64,000 nt of DNA, from the NCBI RefSeq assembly GCF_018919485.1, contig NZ_JAHLMU010000001.1, forward strand, positions 1,387,265 through 1,451,264. Reading direction: 5' to 3'. Shown here piece by piece: positions 39,627 to 48,848 of the stretch. Source of the stretch: Psychrobacter sp. TAE2020 (GTDB lineage: Bacteria > Pseudomonadota > Gammaproteobacteria > Pseudomonadales > Moraxellaceae). Under the pieces are notes generated by a model that was not told the origin of the DNA, did no database searches, and saw only the letters and a program-made list of their open reading frames with translations. Made by a program: the position numbers and the translations under genes. Position 1 is the first letter of the stretch, and every line of letters starts with the position of its first letter.

Positions 39627-41345
39627 ATGAAAGCCAGTCAGTTTTTGTTCGCTACGCTAAAAGAGACTCCGAGTGATGCCGATATCGCCTCAAGCCAACT
39701 AATGGTTCGTGCCGGTCTTATCCGCAAAATCGCTTCTGGGTTATATATATGGTTGCCGCTAGGTTTGCGAGTCCTGCAAAAAGTCGAGCGTATTGTTCGT
39801 GAAGAGATGCAGAATGTCGGTGCGCAAGAAGTGCTAATGCCCATGACTCAGCCTGCTGAGCTCTGGCAAACCACTGGCCGCTTCGATGATTACGGTCCTG
39901 AGCTGTTACGCTTTAAGGATCGTCACAATCGCGACTTCGTATTGGGGCCTACTCACGAAGAAGTTATTACTAACTTGGCACAAGGTGAACTACGTAGTTA
40001 TAAGCAACTGCCTATTACCTTTTTCCAAATTCAGAATAAGTTCCGTGATGAAATTCGTCCTCGCTTTGGCATAATGCGCGCTCGTGAATTCACTATGAAA
40101 GATGCCTATTCTTTCCATGTCGATCAAGCTTCATTAGCCAAGACTTATCAAGAAATGTTCGAAGCTTATGTGCGTATCTTTACCCGTCTGGGTTTAGACT
40201 TCCGTGCTGTACAAGCCGATACTGGCTCGATTGGTGGCTTTGCCTCACACGAGTTCCATGTGCTGGCTGATAGCGGTGAAGATGATATCGCCTTCTCCGA
40301 TGCCTCTGATTATGCGGCTAACGTCGAACTTGCTGAGTCAATCAGTACTGCTGAGCGTCAAGCGCCTACTGCAGAACGTGCAGATGTACTCACTGAGAAT
40401 ATGCCTACTTGTGAATCAGTCGCTGAACATCTAGATATTCCATTGGCAACTACTGTCAAGACCCTCATCGTCCATGGACATACTATGGAAGGCGAGGCCC
40501 AGCTTATCGCTTTAGTATTACGTGGTGATCATAAGCTCAACACTATTAAAGCGGAAAAAATAGAAGAAGCTGATATGCCTTTAACTATGGCTTCTGAAGA
40601 AGAGTTAAAAGCAGCTGGCCTACATAAAGGGTATATTGGCGTTGAGCTAGATATTCCAGTATTCGTTGATCGTGCAGCAGCAGCGCTCTCCGACTTTGTT
40701 TCCGGTGCTAATAAAGTTAATAAACATACTACTGGAATGAACTGGGCTCGCGACGCTAATATTACCCGTATCGTCGATATTCGCAATGTCAATGAAGGCG
40801 ATCCTTCTCCTGATGGTAAAGGTACTTTACAGATCAAACGTGGTATCGAGGTTGGTCATATCTTCCAGTTGGGTGATAAGTACTCACAAGCGATGAACTG
40901 TAGCGTCTCGGGTGAAGATGGCAAGCCAGTTATCTTGATGATGGGCTGTTATGGTATTGGTGTTAGCCGCATTATTGCCGCTGCTATCGAACAGAATCAT
41001 GATGAAAATGGTATCATGTGGCCAGTAACTCCTAACGTTGATGATTCGCTAGCGCCTTTTGAAGTAGCTATCGTACCGATGAAATCTAAAGAAGATACGG
41101 TGATGCAAACCGCTACTGCTCTATATGAAGAGCTAAAAGCGGCTGGTATGAATGTATTGCTCGATGATCGTAATGAGCGTCCAGGCGTTAAGTTTGCTGA
41201 TTTGGAATTGATCGGTATTCCACATCGTATCGTCGTCTCAGATCGTAACCTTGCTGAAGACAAGTATGAGTACGTCAATCGCCGTGATGGTGAAAAGCTG
41301 ATGCTTAGCCGTGATGAAGTATTAGCAAAAATTAATGCTAAGTAG
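39627..41345 (+). CDS. proS: Prolyl-tRNA synthetase
   Basis: 572-residue class II aminoacyl-tRNA synthetase of the bacterial type. Motif 1 to 3 regions are visible: [30 protein letters not shown] at the N-terminus, [40 protein letters not shown], and [25 protein letters not shown]. Between them (about residues 225-405) lies the INS editing domain that removes Ala-tRNA(Pro). The C-terminal anticodon domain includes [22 protein letters not shown] strong terminator follows. The only tRNA-Pro gene seen in this window is at 26.2 kb. Confidence 0.98.
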   Translation: MKASQFLFATLKETPSDADIASSQLMVRAGLIRKIASGLYIWLPLGLRVLQKVERIVREEMQNVGAQEVLMPMTQPAELWQTTGRFDDYGPELLRFKDRHNRDFVLGPTHEEVITNLAQGELRSYKQLPITFFQIQNKFRDEIRPRFGIMRAREFTMKDAYSFHVDQASLAKTYQEMFEAYVRIFTRLGLDFRAVQADTGSIGGFASHEFHVLADSGEDDIAFSDASDYAANVELAESISTAERQAPTAERADVLTENMPTCESVAEHLDIPLATTVKTLIVHGHTMEGEAQLIALVLRGDHKLNTIKAEKIEEADMPLTMASEEELKAAGLHKGYIGVELDIPVFVDRAAAALSDFVSGANKVNKHTTGMNWARDANITRIVDIRNVNEGDPSPDGKGTLQIKRGIEVGHIFQLGDKYSQAMNCSVSGEDGKPVILMMGCYGIGVSRIIAAAIEQNHDENGIMWPVTPNVDDSLAPFEVAIVPMKSKEDTVMQTATALYEELKAAGMNVLLDDRNERPGVKFADLELIGIPHRIVVSDRNLAEDKYEYVNRRDGEKLMLSRDEVLAKINAK

Positions 41346-41400
41346 CTTATTATTTACTAACTTAGTATTAAATATAGCTTAGCATAATGATAATCAGTAT

Positions 41401-41440
41401 AAAAAGGGCCTATCTTATTAAATAAAATAGGCCCTTTTTT
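41401..41440. terminator. Bidirectional terminator between proS and queF
   Basis: AAAAAGGGCCTAT (41401-41413) and ATAGGCCCTTTTT (41427-41439) form a perfect 13-bp stem whose ends are A and T tracts, so it can work for both proS (plus) and queF (minus). Confidence 0.93.
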
Positions 41441-41533
41441 GGTTATAGTCTGGATTCTTTATAGTCTACATTGGCTATTAAGCTGCTTTATTCACAGACT
41501 AGTTTATTTATAGACGGCCCCTCATCAATAGCC

Positions 41534-42400
41534 TTATTGACGGATTAGACGACTCGGCTTAGGTAATAAACTTAAATCACTAACTCGGCAAGGATTAATA
41601 TCGATACCGCCGCGGCGTGTATACCAAGCTCTTACCATTAATTCACTCGGTTGAAAATGCTGACTTAAATCAGCAAATATCTGCTCTACACATTGCTCGT
41701 GAAAGCCATTATGCTGACGAAAGCTTAATACGTAACGCAACATATCGGCATGAACAATTGTGCTGATGCTGGTCATCGTAACGGCTAAGGTGCCCCAATC
41801 TGGCTGATTGGTCACTGGACAATTACTACGTAACAGGTTGGAGTAAAAACTAACGCTCTGCTGCGCTTGCTGTTGTTTATTAGCATTATTGTCTGACACA
41901 CCCTTTAATAGAGAAGCGTCAGGATGCAGGGTTAACGTTACCTTGTCTGTACACTCTGCTAAGGCATCATCGATACTAACCCCTTCTGGCTCAATGATTA
42001 GTAGCCTCGAGTGCATATCATCTAACGCTATTAACTCGACGCTTACCTGTGCTTGGACGCAAGCTGATAGGTCTCTGGCAAGCAGGGTTTGTACTTGTTG
42101 CCAGTTGGTGAACTCAGTAAAGTTAATGCTATTTAAGTACAGCTTTAACGATTTGGACTCAACGATATAGGCTGAAGTCGCTGGAATACTAAAACGAGCC
42201 ATTGCTACTTGCGAGATACCTTGCAGATTAAGCCATGACATCTCAAAAGCATGCCACCAGTCCAGACCCACTTGCAGCTTGTCCTGTTGCCAGCCGATAA
42301 CATCACGGCCCCTGCTACGAGCAATCGGATATAGCGTCTCTGGGCTGTACTGAGTTGGATAGTCAGTAGTTTGCTCACCTAAAATACCGTGAATACTCAT
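41534..42400 (-). CDS. queF: NADPH-dependent 7-cyano-7-deazaguanine reductase
   Basis: 288-residue QueF, which reduces the nitrile of preQ0 to preQ1 in queuosine synthesis. Its length indicates the larger, two-domain gammaproteobacterial type. The NADPH-binding motif ESKSLKLYLNSINF begins at about residue 81; the catalytic pair is C194 (RSNCPVTNQ) and D201 (PDWGTL). The C-terminal GFHEQCVEQIFADL contributes the substrate-binding glutamate, and YTRRGGIDINPCR is typical. A Gln/Asn-rich insertion lies just before the catalytic cysteine. A good ribosome binding site (AAAGGT) precedes the ATG. Confidence 0.96.
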   Translation of the reverse strand: MSIHGILGEQTTDYPTQYSPETLYPIARSRGRDVIGWQQDKLQVGLDWWHAFEMSWLNLQGISQVAMARFSIPATSAYIVESKSLKLYLNSINFTEFTNWQQVQTLLARDLSACVQAQVSVELIALDDMHSRLLIIEPEGVSIDDALAECTDKVTLTLHPDASLLKGVSDNNANKQQQAQQSVSFYSNLLRSNCPVTNQPDWGTLAVTMTSISTIVHADMLRYVLSFRQHNGFHEQCVEQIFADLSQHFQPSELMVRAWYTRRGGIDINPCRVSDLSLLPKPSRLIRQ

Positions 42401-43160
42401 AAATTACCTTTGAAATTCGCCATAACTTTAAAAAAGAATAGTCATGTATAAAAAGAGAACTATTTTACCTTAATATAGGACGTGTTGAAAAACCATTACT
42501 GAATCTCGCATTTTAAAACCAAGCTACCTTACAATAATTATGTCACGATGTTAAACACGTAGGCTGAGCAGAGCTTGCTTCCCCAAACATCAGCGAGTGA
42601 GACTAATCTATGGGTTCTGTTACCTTAGCACCAACTTGCCTCGCATAAATTATGATCGATGGCTCATTAGTAGGTTGGGCAGAGCTTGCGACCCCCAACA
42701 GCTTTGCTTGCTATGTCATAACCATAATTTGGTAGAATAAGTAAGGTGACGCCCCACACACCATTTTTTAGCGGTGAATGTTATAGGCATAGAGTGACTT
42801 TATCCAAGCGTAACCCACCCTACAAGACATTAACTTAGAGTGTCTATAACTCTATAGTTGAACGCAGCTTGCGATCCCTAACCTTACATCGCTACTCTTG
42901 AATTACTTGGCGCTTTTTAGCCTCGACTGTAGCGGTTATCCTTGTCCGATTGCTAGGTTGCGACGGCTTGGCTGGGCAGAGTCTCGCGGCAGCAGGAAGC
43001 TGCTCAGCCATTAGCCGATGCCCTAACAGACTGGCAAGATAATAGCGGACGGCGGGATCAGCTAGCAAAAATCAAATCATCGACAATAAACTCTCATAGA
43101 ATTAGATACCAGTTATTTACTATTAGAAATAATGAAAAAATGTCCCTCTATAGCGAGCAT
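42401..43160. repeat. Cluster of short interspersed repeats (GTAGGTTGGG type)
   Basis: This gene-free stretch carries several diverged copies of a short element with the pattern GTAGGtTGGGCAGAGCTTGCgaCCC. Copies lie at 42559-42590, 42670-42700 and, more decayed, about 42857-42883 and 42965-42990. A sequence of the type AGCGTAACCCACCCTAC at 42808-42823 is the opposite end of the same family. GTTGGG and CCCAAC within the copy at 42670 can form a hairpin. The segment from 42670 to 42823, bounded by inverted GTAGG-type ends, looks like one small composite element. Confidence 0.65.
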
Positions 43161-43190
43161 AAAAAAAGCCCAACCACGTTGGACTTTTTA
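43161..43190 (-). terminator. Terminator after yadH-like gene
   Basis: On the minus strand AAGTCCAAC and GTTGGGCTT form a 9-bp stem with one G-T pair and a GTG loop, followed by seven T. It lies about 30 bp beyond the permease gene. Confidence 0.9.
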
Positions 43191-43221
43191 TAGAGCTCTA
43201 CTCTAGCTGTCAGCAATCCAT

Positions 43222-44031
43222 CTACAAGCGAATGCGTGAACCATTACTAAGTAAGCGATAGCAGATAATATAGAATATTACGCAGAAGGCAAAAATAGCC
43301 GCCATTGAGGACCAAACGTTGACATCAGAATAGCCTAAAATACCATAACGAAAAGCGTTAACCATATAGACAATTGGGTTTAATAAAGAGATATTTTGCC
43401 AAAAGCTGGATAAGTCTTCCATTGAGTAAAACACCCCACCCAAAAAGGTTAGAGGCGTTAATACAAAGCTTGGAATAATAGAGATATCATCAAAAGAACG
43501 AGCATATACAGCGTTAATAAAACCGCCTAACGAGAACAAGATAGAAGTACCAAGCACCGTAAATATAGTGATGAATAAATGCTCTACCCCCAATTCAGTG
43601 AAGAACAGCGCCACGATTGAAACAATGATGGCAATAGTCAGACCGCGGAAAACACCACCGCTAACGTAGCCCATCAAGATTGCATGCTTAGAGACTGGAG
43701 AGACTAATATCTCCTCGATACTAGCGGTAAACTTAGCGCTAAAAAAGCTCGATACTACGTTCGAGTAGCTGTTGGTAATTACCGCCATCATAATCAAGCC
43801 TGGGACGATGAACTGCATATAAGGCACACCGCCCATTTCGCCAACTCTATCGCCTATCATCGTCCCAAAAATCACAAAATATAGCGCCATAGTGATCACT
43901 GGCGGTAGTAATGTCTGCGGCCAAATACGTAATATTCGGCGAATCTCTTTCATAAATATAGTATTAAAAGCTATCCACTTCTTGTTCCATGACACAGTTT
44001 CGTTAGGATCTATTCTTATCTCCTTACTCAT
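43222..44031 (-). CDS. yadH: ABC-2 type transporter permease, YadH-like
   Basis: 269-residue inner-membrane permease with six predicted membrane segments. It matches E. coli YadH along its length: a cytoplasmic N-terminus with KEIRRILRIWPQTLLPPVITMALYF, MQFIVPGLIMMAVITNSYSNV, the FDDISIIPSFVLTPLTFLGGVFYS signature and NPIVYMVNAFRYGILG. Substrate is unknown for this family. Its ATG overlaps the stop of the ATPase gene by four bases, so the two are one operon, ended by the hairpin downstream. Confidence 0.93.
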   Translation of the reverse strand: MSKEIRIDPNETVSWNKKWIAFNTIFMKEIRRILRIWPQTLLPPVITMALYFVIFGTMIGDRVGEMGGVPYMQFIVPGLIMMAVITNSYSNVVSSFFSAKFTASIEEILVSPVSKHAILMGYVSGGVFRGLTIAIIVSIVALFFTELGVEHLFITIFTVLGTSILFSLGGFINAVYARSFDDISIIPSFVLTPLTFLGGVFYSMEDLSSFWQNISLLNPIVYMVNAFRYGILGYSDVNVWSSMAAIFAFCVIFYIICYRLLSNGSRIRL

Positions 44032-44990
44032 AACCCTGCCTCCTTCATACTGTCAGCGCTTTGAATATTCTTATCTACTAAACGCATAAATAGCTCTTCT
44101 AAGCGGTTTGATTTATTACGCATACTGGCCACTGCAATATTTAGGTCAGTCAATTGCTCAAATACACAGTTAAGACTCTCGCCTTTACTTAAGGTAACTT
44201 CTACTGTCAGCTCATCAGGCTGGGTAATTGCCGTGACTTTGTCGATCACTAGCGGCTGATTAAGGGGCTGCTCTAAGTCTAATACAAAAGTCTCAACCGA
44301 TAACTGGCCAAGCAAATCTTTCATTTCAGTATTAATACGGATTTCACCATGATCTAAAATAGCGATGCGCTTGCACAGCTGTTCAGCTTCCTCTAAATAG
44401 TGAGTAGTCAGAATGATAGTGGTGTTCTCTTCGACGTTGATCTGTTGCATAAACTCCCACATTGAACGGCGTAGCTCGATATCTACCCCAGCCGTGGGCT
44501 CATCAAGAATCAACAGCTTAGGTTTGTGAATCAGCGCTCGGGCAATCATCAAGCGTCGTTTCATACCGCCAGATAGCTCGCGGGACTTACTGTCGCGCTT
44601 ATCCCATAGTCCTAAAGCTTTAAGCAGACGCTCAGCACGTGGCTTAGCTTCTTTAGCAGGGATGCCAAAATAACCCGCTTGGGTGATGATGATATCTTCT
44701 ACTTTTTCGAACATGTTGAAATTGAACTCTTGCGGTACTATACCTAGATACTGCTTGGCAATGGAAGGGTTCTCTAGCAAGTCAATACCGAATATCTTCA
44801 CGCTACCGGCAGTCGGCTTAAACAGCGAGCTGATGATACCAATCATCGTTGACTTACCAGCACCGTTAGGTCCTAATAAGGCGAAAAAACCACCTTGAGG
44901 GACGACTAAGCTCACGTCTTTCAACGCTGAAAAGCCATTATCATAAGTTTTGGATAAATGCTCGATAGCAAGTGCAGGTACTTCAGACAT
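44028..44990 (-). CDS. yadG: ABC transporter ATP-binding protein, YadG-like
   Basis: 320-residue ATPase with Walker A (LLGPNGAGKST), Q-loop (VPQEFNF), signature (LSGGMKRRL), Walker B (LLILDEPTAGVD) and the switch histidine (ILTTHYLEEAEQL). It matches E. coli YadG over its length, including the C-terminal region ending with MRNKSNRLEELFMRLV. It should power the YadH-like permease encoded next, forming an exporter of unknown substrate. Confidence 0.94.
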   Translation of the reverse strand: MSEVPALAIEHLSKTYDNGFSALKDVSLVVPQGGFFALLGPNGAGKSTMIGIISSLFKPTAGSVKIFGIDLLENPSIAKQYLGIVPQEFNFNMFEKVEDIIITQAGYFGIPAKEAKPRAERLLKALGLWDKRDSKSRELSGGMKRRLMIARALIHKPKLLILDEPTAGVDIELRRSMWEFMQQINVEENTTIILTTHYLEEAEQLCKRIAILDHGEIRINTEMKDLLGQLSVETFVLDLEQPLNQPLVIDKVTAITQPDELTVEVTLSKGESLNCVFEQLTDLNIAVASMRNKSNRLEELFMRLVDKNIQSADSMKEAGL

Positions 44991-45170
44991 GAAGGCCTCT
45001 TTGTTATATATTTAAGAATGATTAAAAAAGTATCTAAGGCCTTAATGTGAGGCTAGTTATAATCGATTTCAACTGCCTACGCCTATAACGATGAGATAAG
45101 AGTAACTTATCGACTATTTAAAGTCACTAAACAATAGGTTCGAGCAATATATTGAAGTAAATGCCAAAAA

Positions 45171-45206
45171 TAAAAAAGCACCGACTTTAGCTAATAAAGT
45201 AGGTGC
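45171..45206 (-). terminator. Terminator after the cytochrome gene
   Basis: On the minus strand GCACCTACTTTA pairs with TAAAGTCGGTGC (12 positions, one mismatch), followed by TTTTTTATTTTT. It lies about 30 bp beyond the cytochrome c gene. Confidence 0.88.
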
Positions 45207-45234
45207 CCTATAAACTCAATAATATTGCTAGCCG

Positions 45235-45909
45235 TTAGCTGGCTTCACCAACCATATAATCAACAGCGTTTTGTACTTCTTCATCAGGGATATCAGCCCC
45301 GCCTTTGGCAGGCATAGCGTTATAACCATTTATTGCATGAGTGTATAGCGTCTCTTTACCTTGCGCTATACGAGGTCCCCAAGCACCAGCATCACCTAGC
45401 TTAGGTGAGCCTAACAAACCTGCTGCATGGCAAGTATGACAGACGGCATTATAAACAGCGCCACCGTCGCGAGGGCCATCACCAGCCGAGGGGCCAGAAG
45501 AACGTGCCGTTACATCACAAATCTCGCCGTCTTCAAAACAAACCTGACCTACAGGCTGAATACGGGCAATTAGATTTGGATAAAGAGCAATAAGCTTCTG
45601 AACTTGTGGAGTATCTTCAGGAATAGGCTCTTCATCAACAACCGCAGCAGCCATGGCAGGAGCAGCAGCAACTGCCGCTGGATCTTCAGCAACAGCACCA
45701 TCAGCTGCGCCAGTAGTATCCGCAGCAGCTTGAACTTCATCACCTAATGCTACAGGAGCTTCAGCGGCTACTGCAGGAGCTTCAGTCGCCGTATCTTCTG
45801 CTACTGCAGAGATAGCTACAGGAGTGTCTACAACTTCTTCAGCTTGGCTCACCGCGATACTAGCGATTCCTAGAATGGCAGCTGCCGATAACATCACTAC
45901 TTTTCTCAT
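45235..45909 (-). CDS. Cytochrome c5-like periplasmic c-type cytochrome
   Basis: 224 residues. A signal peptide (about 1-23, MRKVVMLSAAAILGIASIAVSQA) is followed by an Ala/Glu/Asp-rich low-complexity stretch (about 24-100) and a single c-type heme domain with C157-H-T-C160-H161 and a likely axial Met199 in NAMPAKGG. The pattern YNAVCHTCHAAGLLGSPKLGD is that of cytochrome c5 proteins, small electron carriers to terminal oxidases. Two extra cysteines, C124 and C131, lie just before the heme domain and could form a disulfide. The Ala-rich spacer is unusual and may tether the domain away from the membrane if the signal is not cleaved. Confidence 0.88.
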   Translation of the reverse strand: MRKVVMLSAAAILGIASIAVSQAEEVVDTPVAISAVAEDTATEAPAVAAEAPVALGDEVQAAADTTGAADGAVAEDPAAVAAAPAMAAAVVDEEPIPEDTPQVQKLIALYPNLIARIQPVGQVCFEDGEICDVTARSSGPSAGDGPRDGGAVYNAVCHTCHAAGLLGSPKLGDAGAWGPRIAQGKETLYTHAINGYNAMPAKGGADIPDEEVQNAVDYMVGEAS

Positions 45910-46175
45910 TCGTCACGTTCTCTTATATCTTGTACAAATGGCTAGCAATAGTTAAATATATTATTCAACGTATATCAACTCTACTAGTACACTTGTAATC
46001 GGTGGTCATTGATAGTTATTTCCCCTATCATTATAAGGGAAAAGAGGGGTAAATTGCCATGCCTGTTTGCTGACTATAGTGTTTTTTATAAAGAAACATC
46101 GATAACAAGCTTTGTTGATTGGCTTTATAGCTTTTATTTGTTAGACTAGGCGGTCTTAATTTCAAGCCTAACAAT

Positions 46176-46252
46176 GCGCTCGTAGCTCAGTTGGATAGAG
46201 TATCGGTCTCCGAAGCCGAGGGTCGTGGGTTCGATTCCCGCCGAGCGCACCA
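46176..46252 (+). tRNA. tRNA-Arg(CCG)
   Basis: A 77-nt cloverleaf: acceptor GCGCTCG with CGAGCGC, D arm GCTC-AGTTGGATA-GAGT, anticodon stem TCGGT/GCCGA with the loop CTCCGAA (anticodon CCG, reading CGG), T arm GTGGG-TTCGATT-CCCGC, and an encoded CCA end. Confidence 0.97.
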
Positions 46253-46298
46253 CTCTTCGCATTATCCCTTTATTATTACCTCTTACTCCTGTAAAGAC

Positions 46299-47330
46299 TC
46301 AGCCATTTAACATCTGAAACTTATCACAGCCATTCTGATTGCCACTATCACATGATTTACCAAACCATTCTTTGGCCTCAACGTAACTATGGCGAACGCC
46401 TAAACCTTTCTCGTAACTTAATCCTAGATTATACTGCGAGTTGGAGTGTCCTTGATCAGCAGCTTTTCGATACCATTTTGCTGCTGTAGCCGGATCCTGA
46501 ACGACCCCTAAGCCTTTCTCGTAACTTAATCCTAGATTATATTGGGAGTTAGCATGCCCTTTGTCAGCGGCTTTTTGATACCACTTCGCTGCTGTAACGA
46601 AATTTTGTAAAACCCCTCTACCATTATCGTACATTATCCCAAGAGTAGACTGAGAATTGACATGGCCCTGATCAGCAGCTTTTGTATACCATTTCGCTGC
46701 TGTGACAAAATTTTGTAAAACCCCTCTGCCATTATCGTACATTATACCTAGGCTAGACTGAGAGTTAGCATGGCCTTGCTCAGCAGCTTTTTTATACCAC
46801 TTCGCTGCTGTAGCGGAATTCTGCAAAACCCCTCTACCATTATCGTACATAGACCCGAGACTAGACTGTGAATCGATATGGCCTTGCTCAGCAGCTTTTC
46901 TATACCACTTCGCTGCTGTAACGAAATCTTGTAAAACCCCTCTGCCATTATCATACATTACTCCAAGACTAGACTGAGAATCAGCATGGCCTTGATCAGC
47001 AGCCTTTCGATACCACTTCGCTGCTGCAACAGAGTTTCTTACTGTTCCTCTACCTGATTCGTAGATTAACCCAAGATTAGATTGAGAATCGATATGTCCT
47101 TGATTAGCCGCTTTTCTATACCACTTCGCTGCCATGGTAGGGCTTCTACGCACCCCCTTGCCGCTATCATACATTAAGCCCAGATTAAACTGGGCGGATA
47201 TGTCTCCATGCTCTGCTGAGCTTTTAATGGCTGCAATATCTACTGCCAACGCTGATACAGGTATTTTTAATAACAACCCCAACACCATGACTTTATAAAT
47301 AAGCATCTGTTTTAGCGCTTGTAGATTCAT
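46299..47330 (-). CDS. Sel1-repeat protein
   Basis: 343 residues, probably exported: a hydrophobic N-terminus (about 10-30) ends in a signal-peptidase-like ALA site. Residues about 39-326 are eight Sel1-like repeats of exactly 36 residues with the pattern A-x-Q-G-H-x-x-S-Q-x-x-L-G-x-M-Y-D-x-G-x-G-V, followed by AAKWYRKA. These alpha-solenoid repeats usually mediate protein contacts. The C-terminal cap has two cysteines (CDSGNQNGC). No partner is evident: it lies between tRNA-Arg and a repeat- and IS-derived stretch. Repeats three to six are nearly identical, pointing to recent expansion. Confidence 0.92.
   Translation of the reverse strand: MNLQALKQMLIYKVMVLGLLLKIPVSALAVDIAAIKSSAEHGDISAQFNLGLMYDSGKGVRRSPTMAAKWYRKAANQGHIDSQSNLGLIYESGRGTVRNSVAAAKWYRKAADQGHADSQSSLGVMYDNGRGVLQDFVTAAKWYRKAAEQGHIDSQSSLGSMYDNGRGVLQNSATAAKWYKKAAEQGHANSQSSLGIMYDNGRGVLQNFVTAAKWYTKAADQGHVNSQSTLGIMYDNGRGVLQNFVTAAKWYQKAADKGHANSQYNLGLSYEKGLGVVQDPATAAKWYRKAADQGHSNSQYNLGLSYEKGLGVRHSYVEAKEWFGKSCDSGNQNGCDKFQMLNG
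46353..47216 (-). repeat. Tandem 108-bp coding repeats
   Basis: Eight in-frame 108-bp units encode the Sel1 repeats. The central units are very similar at the DNA level; for example the coding for YDNGRGVLQ recurs almost unchanged four times. Such an array is prone to copy-number change by recombination. Confidence 0.9.
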
Positions 47331-48099
47331 CTTTCTTCCTTGAGGAAAATAAGAGTAATGATGATTGAACTATCCGGAGAGTCTTGGTAGGGAGATTAGT
47401 AACTCAAGCTGCTACTGAGTGTTTTTGGTCACCTTGTTATGATTCAGGAAAGCCTTAAGTTTGTAGTAATATAAAATTTTTTGTTCTTTATGCGTCTTTT
47501 CGTTTATCTTTTTGTTCATTTGTTTCTCTATTGTCGCAGTTTAATAGTAGATCAACAAGGTTAATTAGTCTTTAGAATCACTTATAGCTAGGCAGGAATC
47601 TTATTGGAAATATTAGAGGTTTGCTGATGCAACTAGCCGTCCTATAAGGGCTTAGAATAAACTATTGATTTACAAAGCTTATCGATTTTACCGAATATTG
47701 CTAATCGCGCTTATAGGGCTTGATCGAGTTTATGACAACTAGAAATAGATTACAAAACTTAACGACTCGAAGACTCTAATATCAGAGCTTTCTACCTTCT
47801 GAGTCGTAGTACCTGAGCAATATCATGGAAAACTTAATTAAGTTATTATTAATACTGTCTTTCACTAGCTTGAATTAATATCATAATTGGACAAACTCTA
47901 AAAAATATACTGGCTTATATCCTGATAGATAAACCTAAGTAGTGAGTAAGTTTTATAGCAGAAAAAAAGGGGGCTTACCCTAAATCTAGAGTCAGCACCC
48001 TTTTTGTGTTTTGATCCGCTGCACCATAGTGGGAGACCTATCTGGCAGGACAGCAAGTGCCGTTATGGGCTCTGTAAAGCTTGATAGGCTTAGTAACAG
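47331..48099. other. Gene-poor region with a terminator-like hairpin
   Basis: No intact gene was recognised. A hairpin with AAAAAGGG (47964-47971) and CCCTTTTT (47998-48005), extended by GCT/AGC, is flanked by A and T tracts. It could terminate in either direction, including for the minus-strand gene ending at 48441. The rest is AT-rich without clear structure. Confidence 0.5.
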
Positions 48100-48282
48100 A
48101 TGAAAATTGCTGGGGTATGCGTTGCTCGCTGTACCATTAATAGGTTAATAAAGCCGCATGGATTGGAAGGATTTTGCCGTGGTAAGGATAAAGTTCCTCC
48201 CAAGAGCGCTGTTAATCGACATACGGACTTTCTAGTTTGCGATGACTGGCGTCAAAAACCCATAAGGGTCGTTGCAGTCTAG
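48100..48282 (+). pseudogene. IS3-family transposase OrfB remnant
   Basis: About 30 residues (GVCVARCTINRLIKPHGLEGFCRGK) match the conserved N-terminal part of IS3-family OrfB transposases, whose usual pattern is VARCTVxRLMxxxGLxGxxRGK. The match ends abruptly after RGK, and the DDE catalytic core does not follow; the remaining 30 codons are unrelated in frame. No terminal inverted repeats or orfA were found nearby. It is a decayed scar of an insertion. Confidence 0.75.
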
Positions 48283-48440
48283 TAATAAATCGACCGTAGC
48301 AGAACTACGTTTTTAACAAAAACTATAGTTTAGGCACTAGCATTAAGATAATAGTGAGCTTTACGCTATTTGCAGTAGTTTTTGTCAGAGATGATTATAG
48401 ATAACTTTTTAATCTAACTATCTAGTTAATCCATACCTAT

Positions 48441-48815
48441 TCAGTCCATATGCTGCAAACTTATAGCGATTTGCGTACGGTTAGGCACTCGATGATAATT
48501 CATCACTGGCACCTCACCTAAACGACGCTGACCAACAGCTATCTTTTTATCAATAGTAATCATAGCGATCTTCACCCCCTGCTTACTGATCAATAAATGA
48601 CTGCCTTTACGAGCTACTCGATAATCAGGGAAGTGCTGCTTAATTAATTTCAAAGTTTTTTGTAGAGCATCATTATTGGGTAAAGTCGCACTCGTGGCCA
48701 AATTGCTTGGTTTACTCTTATTATTAGGCTTCTCGTTGCTACGTGACTTTGCTAATAACCATAAAGCCGCAACAACTGCTAATAATATGACAAGCCACCA
48801 AATTCCATCTATCAT
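48441..48815 (-). CDS. Small membrane-anchored protein of unknown function
   Basis: 124 residues, not recognised. An N-terminal membrane segment (about 5-22, IWWLVILLAVVAALWLLA) and a polar Lys/Asn/Ser linker are followed by a compact domain (about 50-118) beginning LQKTLKLIKQHFPDYRVARKG and including LLISKQGVKIAMITIDKK and VPNRTQIAISL. The architecture of anchor, linker and a small alpha/beta domain recalls the DUF2726 protein at 27.9 kb, but no clear relationship was seen. Its start lies 33 bp from that of the divergent sirtuin gene. Confidence 0.75.
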   Translation of the reverse strand: MIDGIWWLVILLAVVAALWLLAKSRSNEKPNNKSKPSNLATSATLPNNDALQKTLKLIKQHFPDYRVARKGSHLLISKQGVKIAMITIDKKIAVGQRRLGEVPVMNYHRVPNRTQIAISLQHMD

Positions 48816-48848
48816 AACTATGCATCCATTATTAGCTAAGGTAATCCT

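Noticed and set aside
42401..43160. Small protein genes in the repeat cluster
   Set aside because: No frame of useful length has a start and ribosome binding site; the interval is explained by decayed repeats and AT-rich spacer.
46353..47216. Could the regular 108-bp repeats be a CRISPR or non-coding satellite
   Set aside because: They are in frame within an intact gene and encode a known solenoid repeat.
48188..48282. Continuation of the transposase after RGK
   Set aside because: The residues after this point do not resemble the IS3 catalytic core in any frame checked.
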